A stretch of 64,000 bases of DNA from Vibrio ishigakensis (GTDB lineage Bacteria; Pseudomonadota; Gammaproteobacteria; Enterobacterales; Vibrionaceae), in contig NZ_AP024882.1 in assembly GCF_024347675.1 (NCBI RefSeq), positions 620,001 through 684,000 of the forward strand, read 5' to 3'. The translations under genes and the position numbers were made by a program. Positions within the stretch are counted from its first letter, which is position 1; each line of letters begins with the position of its first letter. The notes beneath the pieces are model-generated. The model was given only the letters and a program-made list of their open reading frames with translations. It was not told the DNA's origin and did no database searches. Shown here one piece after another: positions 8,643 through 18,286 of the stretch.

Positions 8643-9192
8643 TTTGGCAAAAGAGAAACAGCGCAATGGACGAATCAAACTACTCGCCATCCTTGCCCTG
8701 TTCGTTATCCCTGTTATTGCCGCCAAAGTTATTCTCTATATGAACTGGTATGAGGGTGGGGCCACCAACAAGGGTACTCTCATAGAGCCAAGGTTCACCT
8801 TCGAACAAGTGGGGCTTTCAAATCCTATTCCTGAGTCTTGGCAGCTGGTATTTATCGTCCCTGAGGTGTGTGACTCGGTGTGCGAAGAGCGCTGGTATCT
8901 GCTCAACCAAAGCAAAATCGCACTGGGCGCTTATTCTGAGCGTGTAGAAGTGGCGCTGTATGTGTCCACTTCATCAGATGCCAAATGGGTAGAGGCGCTT
9001 GATATTGAGCACAAGGTCCTTGTGCTACCAGAGCAAGAGCTACCAATCGCAGACCAAGATTATTTGCTGGTGGATCCTCTCGGTCAGTGGGTTATCCGCT
9101 ACCCAGAAGTGGACTCAGAGCAAGCGGTGAGCCAAAGCAAGGGGCTCATCTCAGATGTTAGGAAGATACTCAAGCTATCACGAGTGGGGTAA
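8632..9192 (+). CDS. membrane-anchored CxxxC protein of the cox operon
   Basis: This 186-residue protein has one N-terminal membrane helix (about 17-37) and a periplasmic domain. It occupies the position between SURF1 and ctaA where other gammaproteobacterial cox operons carry an uncharacterised protein. The domain contains VCDSVCEERW, a CxxxC motif placed like the copper-binding CxxxC of Sco proteins, and a late YLLVDPLGQWVIRY strand resembling the end of thioredoxin-like folds. I infer a divergent Sco-like copper or redox assembly factor. The Sco histidine is not obvious. Translation is probably coupled to SURF1 through the overlap. Confidence 0.75.
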   Translation: MQASLAKEKQRNGRIKLLAILALFVIPVIAAKVILYMNWYEGGATNKGTLIEPRFTFEQVGLSNPIPESWQLVFIVPEVCDSVCEERWYLLNQSKIALGAYSERVEVALYVSTSSDAKWVEALDIEHKVLVLPEQELPIADQDYLLVDPLGQWVIRYPEVDSEQAVSQSKGLISDVRKILKLSRVG

Positions 9193-9198
9193 GGATAG

Positions 9199-10263
9199 AT
9201 GCAAGGAAGCACAGCACCACAGCAAAGACTACAGAAAATCACATTGGGCGCCCTTGCTCTCACCTTTGTGGTGATTGGACTAGGTGCCTACACTAGGCTT
9301 GCTGATGCAGGTTTGGGTTGTCCAGATTGGCCGGGATGCTATGGGCAACTTTCAGTCCCAATGAAAAGCCAAGACGTGATGGCTGCTGAGCAAGCCTTTC
9401 CGGAAAGACCTGTGGAAGCCTATAAAGCTTGGCTAGAGATGATTCACAGATATTTTGCCGGCACCCTTGGTTTGGTGGTGTTTGCGCTGGCATATCTTCT
9501 TAGTAAACATCAACCTAGCATGCGCAATCTTGGGATTGGGATGAGCGTACTTATCGTGGCACAAGCCGCTCTGGGTATGTGGACGGTCACCCTCAAGCTT
9601 ATGCCGGTTATCGTCATGCTACACCTCCTCGGGGGCTTTACACTCTTCTGCTTGTTAGCACTCACTTTCTGCAGACTCAGGTTTGCCAATGCCGAACCGA
9701 AACTCCTACCTATGAGGCCTCTGTTTAATCTTAGAAGCTTTGCGGCCGTCGCAACTGTGGTCTTGGTATTACAGATCTTGCTCGGCGGATGGACTTCTTC
9801 CAACTATGCCGCCTTGATGTGTACTTCCCTACCTATTTGCCAAGGCGAGTGGGCCACACATCTAGACTTTGCCAATGCTTTTGCCTTCATTCAGCTAGGT
9901 CATGATAACTATGAGTTTGGGGTATTGGATTACGGGGCTCGCATGACCATACATGTCTCCCATCGCATCGGTGCCATGATCACCACCATCTGTTTATTGT
10001 TCTTGATAGTGCAGTTGATCCGCAGTGAATCTCAGATGCTGAAGAGCTTCGCTAAAGTTATCGGCGTGGGTTTAGCCATACAGGTATGGCTGGGTATCGC
10101 CAACGTAATCTTCCACCTTCCCCTAATTAATGCCGTCATGCATAACCTAGGTGCGGCCTTGCTACTGGTCACCTTGGTAGCCACCAATCACGCTCTCTGG
10201 TCTCGAGTCACAACGGATCCTCTCTCATCACAAGTCTCATCAGATAAGGAACTGTCGCTATGA
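9199..10263 (+). CDS. ctaA: heme A synthase (CtaA/COX15)
   Basis: Converts heme O to heme A for the aa3 oxidase in the inner membrane. The 354-residue protein has eight predicted helices and the two-fold repeat of the family, with heme-ligand His in [10 protein letters not shown] and HVSHRIGAM and in later helices, plus the extracytoplasmic Cys pair GCPDWPGC and a second pair MCTSLPIC. The ATG follows TAAGGAT. The stop overlaps the cyoE start by ATGA. Confidence 0.95.
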   Translation: MQGSTAPQQRLQKITLGALALTFVVIGLGAYTRLADAGLGCPDWPGCYGQLSVPMKSQDVMAAEQAFPERPVEAYKAWLEMIHRYFAGTLGLVVFALAYLLSKHQPSMRNLGIGMSVLIVAQAALGMWTVTLKLMPVIVMLHLLGGFTLFCLLALTFCRLRFANAEPKLLPMRPLFNLRSFAAVATVVLVLQILLGGWTSSNYAALMCTSLPICQGEWATHLDFANAFAFIQLGHDNYEFGVLDYGARMTIHVSHRIGAMITTICLLFLIVQLIRSESQMLKSFAKVIGVGLAIQVWLGIANVIFHLPLINAVMHNLGAALLLVTLVATNHALWSRVTTDPLSSQVSSDKELSL

Positions 10264-11156
10264 GTCAATATTCAGCCTCCACCGAATCGATAAAAGCGCG
10301 CAGTAATTGGCGCAGTTACTATGAACTGACTAAACCGAAAGTGGTTGCCTTAATGTTGTTAACGGCTGTGGTGGGAATGTGCCTTGCAGTGCCGGGCGCT
10401 TTACCGTTGAAAGCCTCTCTGCTTGGTTTGTTTGGCATTGCCTTGATGGCAGGTTCTGCGGCGGCCTACAACCACCTTATTGATCAACGTATCGATGCCA
10501 TCATGGCGCGCACCTACAAGCGCCCGCTACCTTCTGGTGAGCTTTCCTCAAACAAGGTATTCGTGTTCGCGACTAGCATAGGCGCAATTGGATTTGCGGT
10601 GCTTTGGCTTGGAGTAAATGCTCTCACTGCAGTGCTTACCTTTGCCAGCCTACTTGGATATGCGGTGGTTTATACCTTGTATCTGAAAAGGGCAACACCA
10701 CAGAATATCGTGATTGCCGGAATCGCTGGTGCTATGCCACCACTGCTAGGTTGGACAGCAGTGACAGGAGAACTGCATGCCAATGCGTGGCTGTTGGTGA
10801 TGATCATTTTTGTCTGGACGCCTCCACACTTTTGGGCGCTCGCTATCCATAGGAAAGACGACTACGCAAAAGCAGATGTGCCTATGCTGCCCGTGACTCA
10901 TGGTGTGGAATACACCAAGACCAGTGTTCTGCTCTACACCGTGCTCCTGGCCCTTGTGTGCGCCATGCCCATCTTGGTGGGTATGAGTGGTTATATCTAT
11001 ATGATTGGTTCAACCGTTCTCAGCGCTGGCTTTATCTATCATGCGTGGAAGCTGAAGTATCGCAGTGATGAGAAACAGGCGATGGAGACATTTAAGTTTT
11101 CCATTTATCACCTGATGTTGTTATTCGTTTTCTTGCTGGTGGATCACTATATCTAA
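10260..11156 (+). CDS. cyoE: protoheme IX farnesyltransferase (heme O synthase)
   Basis: UbiA-superfamily enzyme that adds a farnesyl group to heme B to make heme O, the substrate of CtaA (also called ctaB). The 298 residues contain about nine helices and the Asp-rich motifs [21 protein letters not shown] and the later [16 protein letters not shown]. It ends the cox block, so oxidase subunits, copper insertion and heme A synthesis are encoded together. Confidence 0.95.
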   Translation: MSQYSASTESIKARSNWRSYYELTKPKVVALMLLTAVVGMCLAVPGALPLKASLLGLFGIALMAGSAAAYNHLIDQRIDAIMARTYKRPLPSGELSSNKVFVFATSIGAIGFAVLWLGVNALTAVLTFASLLGYAVVYTLYLKRATPQNIVIAGIAGAMPPLLGWTAVTGELHANAWLLVMIIFVWTPPHFWALAIHRKDDYAKADVPMLPVTHGVEYTKTSVLLYTVLLALVCAMPILVGMSGYIYMIGSTVLSAGFIYHAWKLKYRSDEKQAMETFKFSIYHLMLLFVFLLVDHYI

Positions 11157-11205
11157 TTTCTGCTACCGTAGATTAAGTAACGGATATAAAAGGCATAAAT
11201 AGAAA

Positions 11206-13059
11206 ATGGAACGAACCCCTACACAATTTCTCAACCAACTGAATCAAGACTATCTAGCAATCCACCGCAGTAAAGAAGACCTGTTCTGGAGCACTTATAT
11301 GGGCACCAGTGATGACCATAAAGGCTCTACAGCGGCTCAAACAAATTGGACTCAGTTTCTAAGCGATGCCAACCAGATCTCTGAGGTGGAAGCTCAGATA
11401 GAGTTGGCAAAATCTATCTCTGATGCCACAGAAAAACAGCAAACCCTGCAAGGCTTGACTGGTTGGCTGAATACTTTCAAGGCACACGCCATTCAAGGCG
11501 AACAGTCTCAGGCTCTAAAGAAAGAGTTGATCGAGTTTGAGGCGGAGCTTTTTGAGAAGAAACAGGCTCATCAACTTAGCTACGTAGATGAGAACGGTAA
11601 TTCAGTAGATGCCTCTCTACCTGTATTGGCTTCGATAATCCGCACCAATGAAAACGCTGATGTACGTCAGTCCGCTCATAAAGCCTTGCTTGATTTAGAG
11701 CAATGGCTATTGCAAAACGGTTTTATTGAGTTGGTTAAACTGCGTAACAAGTTTGCTCAATCACTAGGGTATGGCTCTTTCTTCGATTACTCGGTAGAAA
11801 AGACCGAGCACATGACCACAGAAGAGCTATTCACCATTCTTGATGATTTTGAACAGCGCACGCGCGAGGCCAATGAGCGTAGCTTAAAACAACTGGCGAG
11901 TGACAAAGGAGAGCAGGCTTTAACAGGGTATAACTTCAACTTCTCATTCTCCGGCGATGTTATGAGAGACCTAGACCCTTATGTGCCTTTCTCTAAGTCT
12001 TTGCGTCGATGGGTGGAGTCGTTCGGTCGTCTTAATATCGATTATTCAAAGGCTGAGCTATGCCTAGATCTGTTGGATCGCAAAGGTAAGTATCCGAATG
12101 GCTTCTGCCATGGACCTATTCCGTCGTTCTATGACAATGGCGATTGGGTAGCGGCTCAGGTTAACTTCACCAGTAACGCAAAGCCAGACCAAGTAGGCAG
12201 TGGCTTCGACGGCATTAATACCCTGTTTCATGAGGGCGGCCATGCGGCCCATTTTGCTAACGTGAAAATGAATGCTCCGTGCTTCTCGCAAGAGTTTGCG
12301 CCTACCTCAATGGCGTACGCAGAAACCCAGTCTATGTTCTGCGACTCATTGTTAAATGACGCCGATTGGCTTAAGCAATACGCCACCAATGAGGCAGGCG
12401 AGAGTGTGCCTGACTCGGTTATCAAATCCATGATAGAGAGTCGTCAGCCATTCAAAGCGTATCAAGAGCGCAGTATCTTGGTGGTGCCATACTTCGAGCG
12501 TGCCTTGTATGAGCTTGCTGAGGACGAGTTGACGCCTGAACGTATCACTAATCTGGCTCGTGAGTGTGAGCAAGATATCCTTGGTTTAGAGTGCAGTCCG
12601 AGGCCGCTAATCGCAATTCCACATCTGCTATCAGATGAGGCTGCCTGTGCATACCAAGGCTACCTTCTAGCGCATATGGCGGTATACCAAACTCGCGCAT
12701 ACTTTATTGAGAAGTTTGGTTACCTCACAGATAACCCAGAGATAGGTCCGCTACTTGCTGAGCACTATTGGAAGCCGGGTAATAGTCAGTCTCACAATGA
12801 GACTATCTTGGCACTGACCGGAGAGGGCTTTAATGCCAAGTATCTTGCTGATGACTGTAATCGCACCGTAGAAGAAACATGGCGTGAAGAGCAGCAGAAG
12901 ATCGACTCTCTAGCCACTCGCAAAAGGGCAGAGATTGCCTCTTTGAATGCTAGTATCAGAGTGGTTGATGGTGATGCAGAGCTGGCGAGTAACACAGAGT
13001 CGGATACTCAGATGTGTGATCAGTTTGAGGCCTATATAGCCAAAACCTACGCTAGTTAA
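11206..13059 (+). CDS. M3-family zinc metallopeptidase (oligoendopeptidase type)
   Basis: A cytoplasmic 617-residue oligopeptidase. The zinc motif is H342-E-G-G-H346 in FHEGGHAAHF, with a downstream Glu region (SMAYAETQSMFCDS) that would supply the third ligand. There is no signal peptide. Length and helical content match M3 peptidases that degrade short peptides. Preceded by a 49-base gap after cyoE, it probably has its own promoter, and it ends at a strong terminator. The Gly-Gly in the zinc motif differs from the HEFGH of Dcp/PrlC-type enzymes. Confidence 0.88.
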   Translation: MERTPTQFLNQLNQDYLAIHRSKEDLFWSTYMGTSDDHKGSTAAQTNWTQFLSDANQISEVEAQIELAKSISDATEKQQTLQGLTGWLNTFKAHAIQGEQSQALKKELIEFEAELFEKKQAHQLSYVDENGNSVDASLPVLASIIRTNENADVRQSAHKALLDLEQWLLQNGFIELVKLRNKFAQSLGYGSFFDYSVEKTEHMTTEELFTILDDFEQRTREANERSLKQLASDKGEQALTGYNFNFSFSGDVMRDLDPYVPFSKSLRRWVESFGRLNIDYSKAELCLDLLDRKGKYPNGFCHGPIPSFYDNGDWVAAQVNFTSNAKPDQVGSGFDGINTLFHEGGHAAHFANVKMNAPCFSQEFAPTSMAYAETQSMFCDSLLNDADWLKQYATNEAGESVPDSVIKSMIESRQPFKAYQERSILVVPYFERALYELAEDELTPERITNLARECEQDILGLECSPRPLIAIPHLLSDEAACAYQGYLLAHMAVYQTRAYFIEKFGYLTDNPEIGPLLAEHYWKPGNSQSHNETILALTGEGFNAKYLADDCNRTVEETWREEQQKIDSLATRKRAEIASLNASIRVVDGDAELASNTESDTQMCDQFEAYIAKTYAS

Positions 13060-13062
13060 TTG

Positions 13063-13096
13063 AGAACACCCCGCTTTATAGCGGGGTGTTCTTTTA
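13063..13096. terminator. bidirectional terminator
   Basis: GAACACCCCGC and GCGGGGTGTTC form an 11-bp perfect stem with a 6-base loop and T-rich sequence on the plus strand. It sits between the convergent M3 peptidase and oxidoreductase genes and can serve both. Confidence 0.88.
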
Positions 13097-13101
13097 TTGC
13101 A

Positions 13102-14046
13102 TTAGCCTTGCACTGGCTCAACAAGATATTTCGTGATGATCAGCTTGCCATCGTGCTCTACTAGGTTCCATTTCTCATTGACCAGTAGGTTGATAGATTC
13201 GCCTTGATAGGTATCCGCAATCAATCGAATGCGAAGCTCGGCTGTAATTGCGCCATCTTGCTCAGATACCTCGACGTTCTCCACAATATGTTCGCAGTTT
13301 GGCTTAAAGATGCCGCGCACTGTTGTGTACCAATCGTTAAAGCCAGCATGTCCCCTGAACTCACCCTCAGGTGAAGTCCATCGGATCTCTTCAGATAGAG
13401 ACTCTAGGAAGTAGTCATTGCTTTCTGGAAGCACATCAAACTCGGCAAACCACTCTTTAACCAGTTTCTTCACGCGATTTTCAGTTGAGCCAAGCAGCTC
13501 ATTGATGTTCTCGGCAAGCTCAGCGCCATGCTGCATCGCTTTCACCTCAACCCCTTCTTGAGTGTTGTAGACGCCAGGGATGAATACCATGCCATGGGTG
13601 TAGATTGGTTTACGGTAGTTCATGCCCGCTAGATAAGCGGTTTGTTGAAGAGGCATCAACAGCTGCTCAATGGTGAAATGGTTGTATCCTAATGGGTCAT
13701 AAGACTCTTCAGGACCGCCGATAGTCACAGACAATAAGAAGTCTTTGCCCTTAAGTTTGTCGCCTCTTGAGCCGTAGGCAAAGTTGTACGAGAACACATC
13801 GTCTACCCACTTCTTCAGCAGTGCTGGAACCGAATACCAATAGAATGGGAATTGCAGAACAATCACATCCGCTTCAAGCAGTGCTTGCTGCTCTGCTTCC
13901 ACATCGATTTTGTAATCTGGGTATAGGCTGTCCAAGCGGCGAACCTGGATGTCTGATACGTCTTGTTGAACCTTGTCTAGGATCACCTTGTTAGTGAAAG
14001 ATTCGTCCAGATTTGGGTGACCAGAAATTACTACAACCTTGCTCAT
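13102..14046 (-). CDS. flavodoxin-fold NAD(P)H oxidoreductase with C-terminal SnoaL-like domain
   Basis: Residues 1 to about 185 form a flavodoxin-like quinone reductase domain of the KefF/MdaB/NQO type: ISGHPNLDESFTNK at the phosphate loop, VLQFPFYWYSVPALLKKWVDDVF, and TIGGPEESYDPLGYN. Residues about 195-314 look like a SnoaL/NTF2 alpha+beta domain (VKKLVKEWFAEFDVLPESNDYFLESLSEEI, then strands ending KLIITKYLVEP). Classical members stop near 190-200 residues, so this is a fusion. It is divergent from a LysR gene 120 bp away, the usual arrangement for a regulator and its target. Confidence 0.85.
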   Translation of the reverse strand: MSKVVVISGHPNLDESFTNKVILDKVQQDVSDIQVRRLDSLYPDYKIDVEAEQQALLEADVIVLQFPFYWYSVPALLKKWVDDVFSYNFAYGSRGDKLKGKDFLLSVTIGGPEESYDPLGYNHFTIEQLLMPLQQTAYLAGMNYRKPIYTHGMVFIPGVYNTQEGVEVKAMQHGAELAENINELLGSTENRVKKLVKEWFAEFDVLPESNDYFLESLSEEIRWTSPEGEFRGHAGFNDWYTTVRGIFKPNCEHIVENVEVSEQDGAITAELRIRLIADTYQGESINLLVNEKWNLVEHDGKLIITKYLVEPVQG

Positions 14047-14166
14047 TGCTTTGCTCCAAAATGGGTTAATGCTCGATTTGTGAGTATTCTAGCGAGCCAC
14101 CTATTGTGTTAGTAGGGCACACTTTACTATTATTTAATTAGGCTAAAGCTAACAATAAAGTTTGAT

Positions 14167-15072
14167 ATGAAAGGTACAACATATAATCAGCTGATGGTGT
14201 TTCACAGCATAGTGGAGCAGGGGAGTATCCGAGGAGCCGCGCGCAGTCTAGAGATGGCTCCGCCGTCTGTGAGCCAAGCGCTGAAGCTGTTGGAGTCAAA
14301 TATTGGTCTCACTTTGTTTAACCGCTCTACCCGTCGTATGGAACTGACAGAAGCAGGGCATCTGCTGTATGACCGAACCAAAGAAGCACTCTCCTCACTT
14401 TCTAGCGCGTTGGAGAGTGTGAATGAGCTCAGTGAGGTGCCATCAGGGTTAGTGCGCATCACCTTGCCACGTTTCGTCTATCAAACCTATCTTAAGGATA
14501 TCTACCCCGAGTTCTGTGCTCGCTACCCACAGATACAGCTTGAGATCTCTGTGTCGGATGCGGCGGTGGATATCGTAAAGCAGGGCTTTGATCTCGGGAT
14601 TAGATTCGGCGATCGTATCGAGCAGGGCATGGTAGCGAGAAAGCTCACAGAGCCCATGCCTGGAGCTATATTTGCTTCACCTGATTACCTTGCTAAGCAT
14701 GGCACGCCACAAACCATTGATGAGCTAAAGGCGCACCCCTATATCCAGTACCGATACATCACCTCGAACCAGTTTGCCTATTTGGAGGTGATGGATAAAG
14801 AGGAAAGACGCAAGCTGGAAATGCCGACGGCCATCGTGGTGAATGATATTGAGCTTGAGGTGGATGCTGCACTAAATGGTATGGGCATTGGCAGTATTGT
14901 TTTGCCTTGCGTTGAAAAGCATCTTGAGAGTGGCGAGCTTGTTCCCATCTTGCAACAGCAGTGGGCCATCTATCCGGGTTTATATGTCTATTTTGTGCAG
15001 AACAGTCAAAAGGTGAAGAGGGTGAGGGTACTTATCGACTTCTTGGTAGAGAAAATTAACCAGTCACGCTAG
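14167..15072 (+). CDS. LysR-family transcriptional regulator
   Basis: A 301-residue protein with the N-terminal winged helix (residues 1-60: FHSIVEQGSIRGAARSLEMAPPSVSQALKLLE) and a LysR substrate-binding domain from about 90. It is divergent from the flavodoxin-fold oxidoreductase, which it probably controls in response to a quinone, electrophile or similar inducer; that is inference from gene order. No clear T-N11-A operator stands out in the 120-bp gap. Confidence 0.9.
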   Translation: MKGTTYNQLMVFHSIVEQGSIRGAARSLEMAPPSVSQALKLLESNIGLTLFNRSTRRMELTEAGHLLYDRTKEALSSLSSALESVNELSEVPSGLVRITLPRFVYQTYLKDIYPEFCARYPQIQLEISVSDAAVDIVKQGFDLGIRFGDRIEQGMVARKLTEPMPGAIFASPDYLAKHGTPQTIDELKAHPYIQYRYITSNQFAYLEVMDKEERRKLEMPTAIVVNDIELEVDAALNGMGIGSIVLPCVEKHLESGELVPILQQQWAIYPGLYVYFVQNSQKVKRVRVLIDFLVEKINQSR

Positions 15073-15115
15073 GGATACAACTAGCAATGACTGATAATAC
15101 AAAATAGATACAAAT

Positions 15116-15835
15116 CTAGCTCTTATGTCTTTTTGCGACCAAGGTAAATTTGTAGTCTGTTGATTTAAAGAAGTTTCTGCTGTACTCAAAAACCGTATCG
15201 TCGTGCAGATAACCTCGGGTACGTTTCTCTATGATAGGCTGGGTTTCATCGATACCTAGAAGCTCGGCGATATCCTGAGGTGGGTGCACCGGAATGATCT
15301 CTTGCTCACTTCTATCTATGACCATACCCTTCTCAGACTCTATGAAATGGTACTTAGAGCCTTGCATCGTCTGGTATGAGAGATCAGGAAACAGAGCCAG
15401 TGGTAGCCAGGTCTCTTCTACGGTAATCGGGTTATCGTCTAGGTAACGCACGCGTTTCACGTAGAAGATCTTATCGCCCTCACTTATGTCGAGGTGCTCC
15501 GCCATGGTAATAGAGGCCGTCGAGATCTCAAACGCAATCACATCGCTGTGGGTTTTTACATCCAAGTGTGCCCACTTTTCATCAAAGCTCGATTGTTGAT
15601 AGATGTCGTAGTTCACCTTGTTCTCTTTCACATAGGTGCCACTGCCTTGAACGCTTTCCAGCTCATCATTTTCAATCAATAGCTTAAGTGCCTGACGAAC
15701 GGTTACGCGGCTTACAGAAAACTCTTCGCGCAGCTGCGCCTCAGTAGGCAAGGCTTCCCCTACCTTATACTCACCACTGCTGATCTTCTCTCTGATTTCA
15801 TCAGCGATCTTGCGATACATGGGCAATCTGGCCAT
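15116..15835 (-). CDS. mngR: GntR-family (UTRA) repressor, MngR-like
   Basis: Residues 1-70 are a GntR winged helix (YRKIADEIREKISSGEYKVGEALPTEAQLREEFSVSRVTVRQALK) and the rest is a UTRA ligand-binding domain. The length of 239 is close to E. coli MngR, the mannosylglycerate operon repressor. It is divergent from mngA here, whereas in E. coli mngR precedes mngA in the same direction. TACAAA/TTTGTA-containing repeats in the shared intergenic region are candidate operators. The symbol rests mainly on the neighbours. Confidence 0.82.
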   Translation of the reverse strand: MARLPMYRKIADEIREKISSGEYKVGEALPTEAQLREEFSVSRVTVRQALKLLIENDELESVQGSGTYVKENKVNYDIYQQSSFDEKWAHLDVKTHSDVIAFEISTASITMAEHLDISEGDKIFYVKRVRYLDDNPITVEETWLPLALFPDLSYQTMQGSKYHFIESEKGMVIDRSEQEIIPVHPPQDIAELLGIDETQPIIEKRTRGYLHDDTVFEYSRNFFKSTDYKFTLVAKRHKS

Positions 15836-16263
15836 GAATACTCCAACTAACTTCTAATGTCCCGCTTTGTTACGGGCCGATCTTTATTCTTATTACACCC
15901 TTGCAACCTCAAAAAGCCATCGAAGTTACATTTTGAAATACTTGGGTGTTCATATCACAAACCTGAATGTCACCGCTTGCTGATTAATAAATATCCAGCA
16001 TATTGACCGGAATTATGCATTGCTTGAGACAAATTAGTGCTCTCAAGTAAGGCTTGTGACTAGTCACTGATGGCTATGATACGACTTTTATTTACTTGGA
16101 CAAGAGTTTGTATAGGACTTTTTAAAGTAACTTTAAATACAAATTTAATACAAAAAGATCAATATGCGAGATCGTTGTCACAGTTTATTTGTATTAAATA
16201 GGTATTATTTGAGTCGTTGAGTAGCTACCTCCTCATAGAACGTGACTAACGGGACGACAGGTT
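15836..16263. promoter_or_regulatory. mngR-mngA intergenic control region
   Basis: This 428-bp gap contains TTTAATACAAA (16144-16154) and its exact inverse TTTGTATTAAA (16188-16198), with another ATACAAATTTA overlapping the first. These A/T-rich boxes are likely GntR/UTRA operators near the mngA promoter. Further upstream is a perfect 12-bp palindrome GTGACTAGTCAC (16056-16067), and TTGAGA/TCTCAA (16024-16029 and 16041-16046). I see no coding sequence. The ribosome binding site before the mngA ATG is weak. Confidence 0.6.
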
Positions 16264-18201
16264 ATGAAATTAACAACTCTTACCAACGCATCGCTAATAA
16301 ACCTACAAACGACTTTTGAAAGTCGTGATGCGGCAATACATGCACTTGCAGACCAACTAGATAAACAAGGCAAGTTGCATGACAAACAACAATATTTAGA
16401 CGCTGTATTTAAGCGTGAACAAGAAGGGCCTACGGCTCTAGGTGAAGGCCTAGCGGTACCGCACGGTAAAACCGATGCAGTAAAAGAAGCTGCCTTTGCT
16501 GTTGCAACACTAAAGCAAGACCTTAAATGGCAAGGCATCGACGAAGATGAAGACGTTAACCTTATCTTCTTGATCGCAATTCCTAACGCAGAAGCGGGTT
16601 CTACCCACATGCATCTGCTAACCGAGTTGACCACCACTCTCGTTGACGATGAAGTTCGCGAAGTCGTGCTTAACGCAACAACTGCTGAACAGGTTTTGGC
16701 GCTTTTGGGCGATGAAGAACCAAAGTCGACCTCATCAGACTCCCCTGCTGATGAGAATGCTCCGACTATCGTATGTGTCACTGCCTGTCCGGCAGGCATT
16801 GCACATACCTATATGGCAGCGGAGTACCTTGAAAAAGCGGGTAAAAAGCTAGGCTACAACGTGGTAGTTGAGAAGCAGGGTGCAAACGGCATCGAAGGCC
16901 GATTGACTGCTGAGCAACTTAATAAGGCAACCGCTGCAGTATTTGCAGCCGAAGTTGCTATTAAAGAAGTCGAGCGTTTCCAAGGTATTCCGCGAGTTGA
17001 GACTCCAGTAGCTGAGCCTATTCGCCACGCTGAGCGCATCCTAAATGATGCGATTGAGGCATCGAAATCTGGCTCTGGTGAAGAGCGTGCAATAGCAACA
17101 GACGACAGGCCAAAGAAACTGCCGCTAAAGACCGAGCTTAAGCAAGCACTGCTTTCTGGTATCTCTTATGCGGTTCCCCTTATTGTTGCTGGTGGTACAG
17201 TATTGGCTGTTGCGGTTCTGATTGCTCAAATCTTTGATCTGCAAGATTTGTATGCAACCGATGGCTCTTGGCTATGGATGTATCGCAAGCTCGGTGGTGG
17301 CCTACTGGGTACGCTGATGGTGCCAGTACTTGCCGCTTACACTGCATACTCACTGGCGGATAAACCGGCCCTTGGTCCAGGCTTTGCCGCAGGTATCGCT
17401 GCTAACCTTATCGGTTCTGGCTTCCTTGGCGGTGTAGTAGGCGGTTTGATCGCCGGCTACGTGATGCGCTGGGTGAAAGAGAACGTGCGTTTAAGCCCTG
17501 CGTTCAATGGATTTTTGACCTTCTACCTCTATCCAGTCATCGGCACCTTAGTTGCGGGTAGCTTGATGCTGTTCGTAATTGGTAAGCCAGTAGCTTGGCT
17601 AAACCAAGGTCTAACCGACTGGCTGAACGGCATATCTGGTACCAACGCACTGCTTCTTGGCGCGGTTATTGGTTGCTTCGTATCTTTCGACCTTGGTGGT
17701 CCAGTAAACAAGGCTGCGTATGCCTTCTGTCTGGGTGCTATGGCGAACGGTGTGTATGGTCCTTATGCCATCTTCGGTAGCGTTAAAATGGTATCGGCAT
17801 TTACAGTGACCGCATCGACCATGCTGGCTCCACGCTTGTTCAAAGACTTTGAGATTGAGACAGGTAAATCCACTTGGCTACTTGGCCTAGCGGGTATCAC
17901 CGAGGGTGCTATCCCAATGGCGATTGAAGACCCTATACGCGTAATTGGCTCTTTCCTTGTGGGCTCTATCATGACTGGCGCTATGATTGGCGCTGCGGGT
18001 ATCGGCCTTTCAACTCCGGGTGCTGGTATCTTCTCCATCTTCCTACTGCACGATGCAGGCCTAGGTTCATTCATGGCCGCTGGCATCTGGTTCGGCGCCG
18101 CTATTATCGGCACCATTATCTCTACACTGCTTCTGGTTTCGTGGCGTGCACACGCTGTGAAAAAGGGCAAGTTTGACGCTCAAGTAGCGACTCAAAACTA
18201 A
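16264..18201 (+). CDS. mngA: PTS mannosyl-D-glycerate (fructose-family) transporter IIABC
   Basis: Imports and phosphorylates 2-O-alpha-mannosyl-D-glycerate, a compatible solute of marine organisms. Domains in order: IIA (1-150, phospho-His H67 in AVPHGKT), IIB (about 168-265, phospho-Cys C175 in [19 protein letters not shown]), and a membrane IIC domain (about 295-635). The length of 645 matches E. coli MngA (about 658). The pairing with a GH38 mannosidase 86 bases downstream and a UTRA regulator upstream identifies the substrate better than the family alone, since IIABC fructose transporters look alike. Confidence 0.88.
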   Translation: MKLTTLTNASLINLQTTFESRDAAIHALADQLDKQGKLHDKQQYLDAVFKREQEGPTALGEGLAVPHGKTDAVKEAAFAVATLKQDLKWQGIDEDEDVNLIFLIAIPNAEAGSTHMHLLTELTTTLVDDEVREVVLNATTAEQVLALLGDEEPKSTSSDSPADENAPTIVCVTACPAGIAHTYMAAEYLEKAGKKLGYNVVVEKQGANGIEGRLTAEQLNKATAAVFAAEVAIKEVERFQGIPRVETPVAEPIRHAERILNDAIEASKSGSGEERAIATDDRPKKLPLKTELKQALLSGISYAVPLIVAGGTVLAVAVLIAQIFDLQDLYATDGSWLWMYRKLGGGLLGTLMVPVLAAYTAYSLADKPALGPGFAAGIAANLIGSGFLGGVVGGLIAGYVMRWVKENVRLSPAFNGFLTFYLYPVIGTLVAGSLMLFVIGKPVAWLNQGLTDWLNGISGTNALLLGAVIGCFVSFDLGGPVNKAAYAFCLGAMANGVYGPYAIFGSVKMVSAFTVTASTMLAPRLFKDFEIETGKSTWLLGLAGITEGAIPMAIEDPIRVIGSFLVGSIMTGAMIGAAGIGLSTPGAGIFSIFLLHDAGLGSFMAAGIWFGAAIIGTIISTLLLVSWRAHAVKKGKFDAQVATQN

Positions 18202-18286
18202 TCACTTAGCAACAATCAAAGATGCTCGGGTTCAAGCAACCCGAGCCATTCCAAACATTAGCGATGTTTCGCACAGGTACAAGATT

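Noticed and set aside
16165..16182. CRP site upstream of mngA (TGCGA...TCACA)
   Set aside because: The half-sites are eight bases apart instead of six and one half has a mismatch; too weak to call.
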